Part shown: positions 63,414 through 64,000 of the stretch, one piece after another
How positions within the stretch are numbered: position 1 is the first letter of the stretch
Layout of the letters: every line of letters begins with the position of its first letter
NCBI RefSeq assembly: GCF_049243985.1
Contig: NC_135371.1
Coordinates: forward strand, 4,799,501 to 4,863,500
Direction of reading: 5' to 3'
Length of the DNA: 64,000 nt
From: Paroedura picta
Lineage: Eukaryota; Chordata; Lepidosauria; Squamata; Gekkonidae
Notes under the pieces: model-generated
Told to the model about the DNA's origin: nothing
The model's input: only the letters and a program-made list of their open reading frames with translations
The model's database searches: none
Position numbers and translations under genes: made by a program

Positions 63414-64000
63414 GTAAGTCAGTCCTTGGGGGACTTTCTAATGGATGTGATAGAATTCTGGGTTCTTTCTTATTACCAGATTTCAGAAGCCGTTTGCTTC
63501 TGTCTCCTGCAACTGTGAAGTGAGCCAATTTGGCTGTTTTCCCACTGCCAAGAGTCTGGGGGGTGAAGCATCGTACTTCGGACTCTCCAAGTGATAATGA
63601 ACACCTTGGCTATGGTGAGCTCAGAACTGAGTTATCATAGGTCTTTGAACACCAAAATGCCCATCATGGTTCCTGCAGCAGAACCTGGACTGTCTGCTGA
63701 CAGATTCAAATAGGTCGCTGACACCCGGCCATGTGTCGGCAGAGGCCCCATTGGAGCCCTGGCTCCCTACCAGAAAACTGGAGATATCTGTGTTCCCCTG
63801 TTCTACAGCTTCTCCATGCCTGAGTCAGGCTGGTGGCGGGGAAGCCCCTGGCCAGTGTCGAAGTCATGTGGGGTCAGGAGTTTCTCCGGATGAGCGGTAT
63901 GTCAGGGCATTGTCCCTGTGCGGAATTGGCTTCTCAATATTTGTAGACTGTCCTGACTTTGATGGGGCAGTGGTCTGCTTCAACTGTGCTCATGTATATT

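Overview
The window looks like nuclear DNA of a squamate reptile, most likely a lizard. Genes are split into exons with GT/AG introns. Repeats are CR1 and L2-type LINEs, Bov-B (RTE) LINEs, tRNA-derived SINEs with a Bov-B-like tail (Sauria type), and many palindromic hAT MITEs. There is also a type-2 vomeronasal receptor (V2R), a family that is large in squamates. I cannot name the species. I see no LTR retrovirus, Polinton, CRISPR array, tRNA or rRNA gene.

Layout. (1) About 0.3-7.1 kb, minus strand: a gene whose start exons encode a THAP DNA-binding domain and whose next exons, in matching splice phase, encode a SCAN domain. It probably runs off the left edge. (2) 8.4-8.75 kb: a CpG-rich stretch that could be a shared divergent promoter. 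(3) 13.4-20.9 kb, plus strand: a complete SCAN-KRAB-C2H2 zinc-finger gene (six coding exons, 719 aa, ten good fingers and one decayed). (4) 20.9-31 kb: repeats, a second CpG-rich stretch (23.9-24.4 kb) and a 60-bp minisatellite (30.4-30.8 kb). (5) 31.2-42.4 kb, plus strand: a KRAB-C2H2 zinc-finger gene without SCAN (six coding exons, 672 aa, eight fingers, an unusual 88-residue tail) followed by a long repeat-poor 3' flank. (6) 42.8-48.6 kb: nested LINE and hAT fossils. (7) 49.5-57.3 kb, plus strand: an intact six-exon V2R gene (865 aa). (8) 57.3-61.6 kb: LINE debris and sequence I do not recognise. (9) 61.6-64.0 kb: a tandem duplicate of the V2R 5' region with exon 1 of a second receptor, which leaves the window on the right.

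The three left-hand genes are probably nuclear DNA-binding regulators (THAP, SCAN, KRAB and C2H2 modules) in a typical KRAB-zinc-finger cluster. The V2R genes begin a separate chemoreceptor array. Most other DNA is repeat-derived. Exon coordinates come from manual reading of splice sites; in all three complete genes the exon lengths and phases add up to one open frame.
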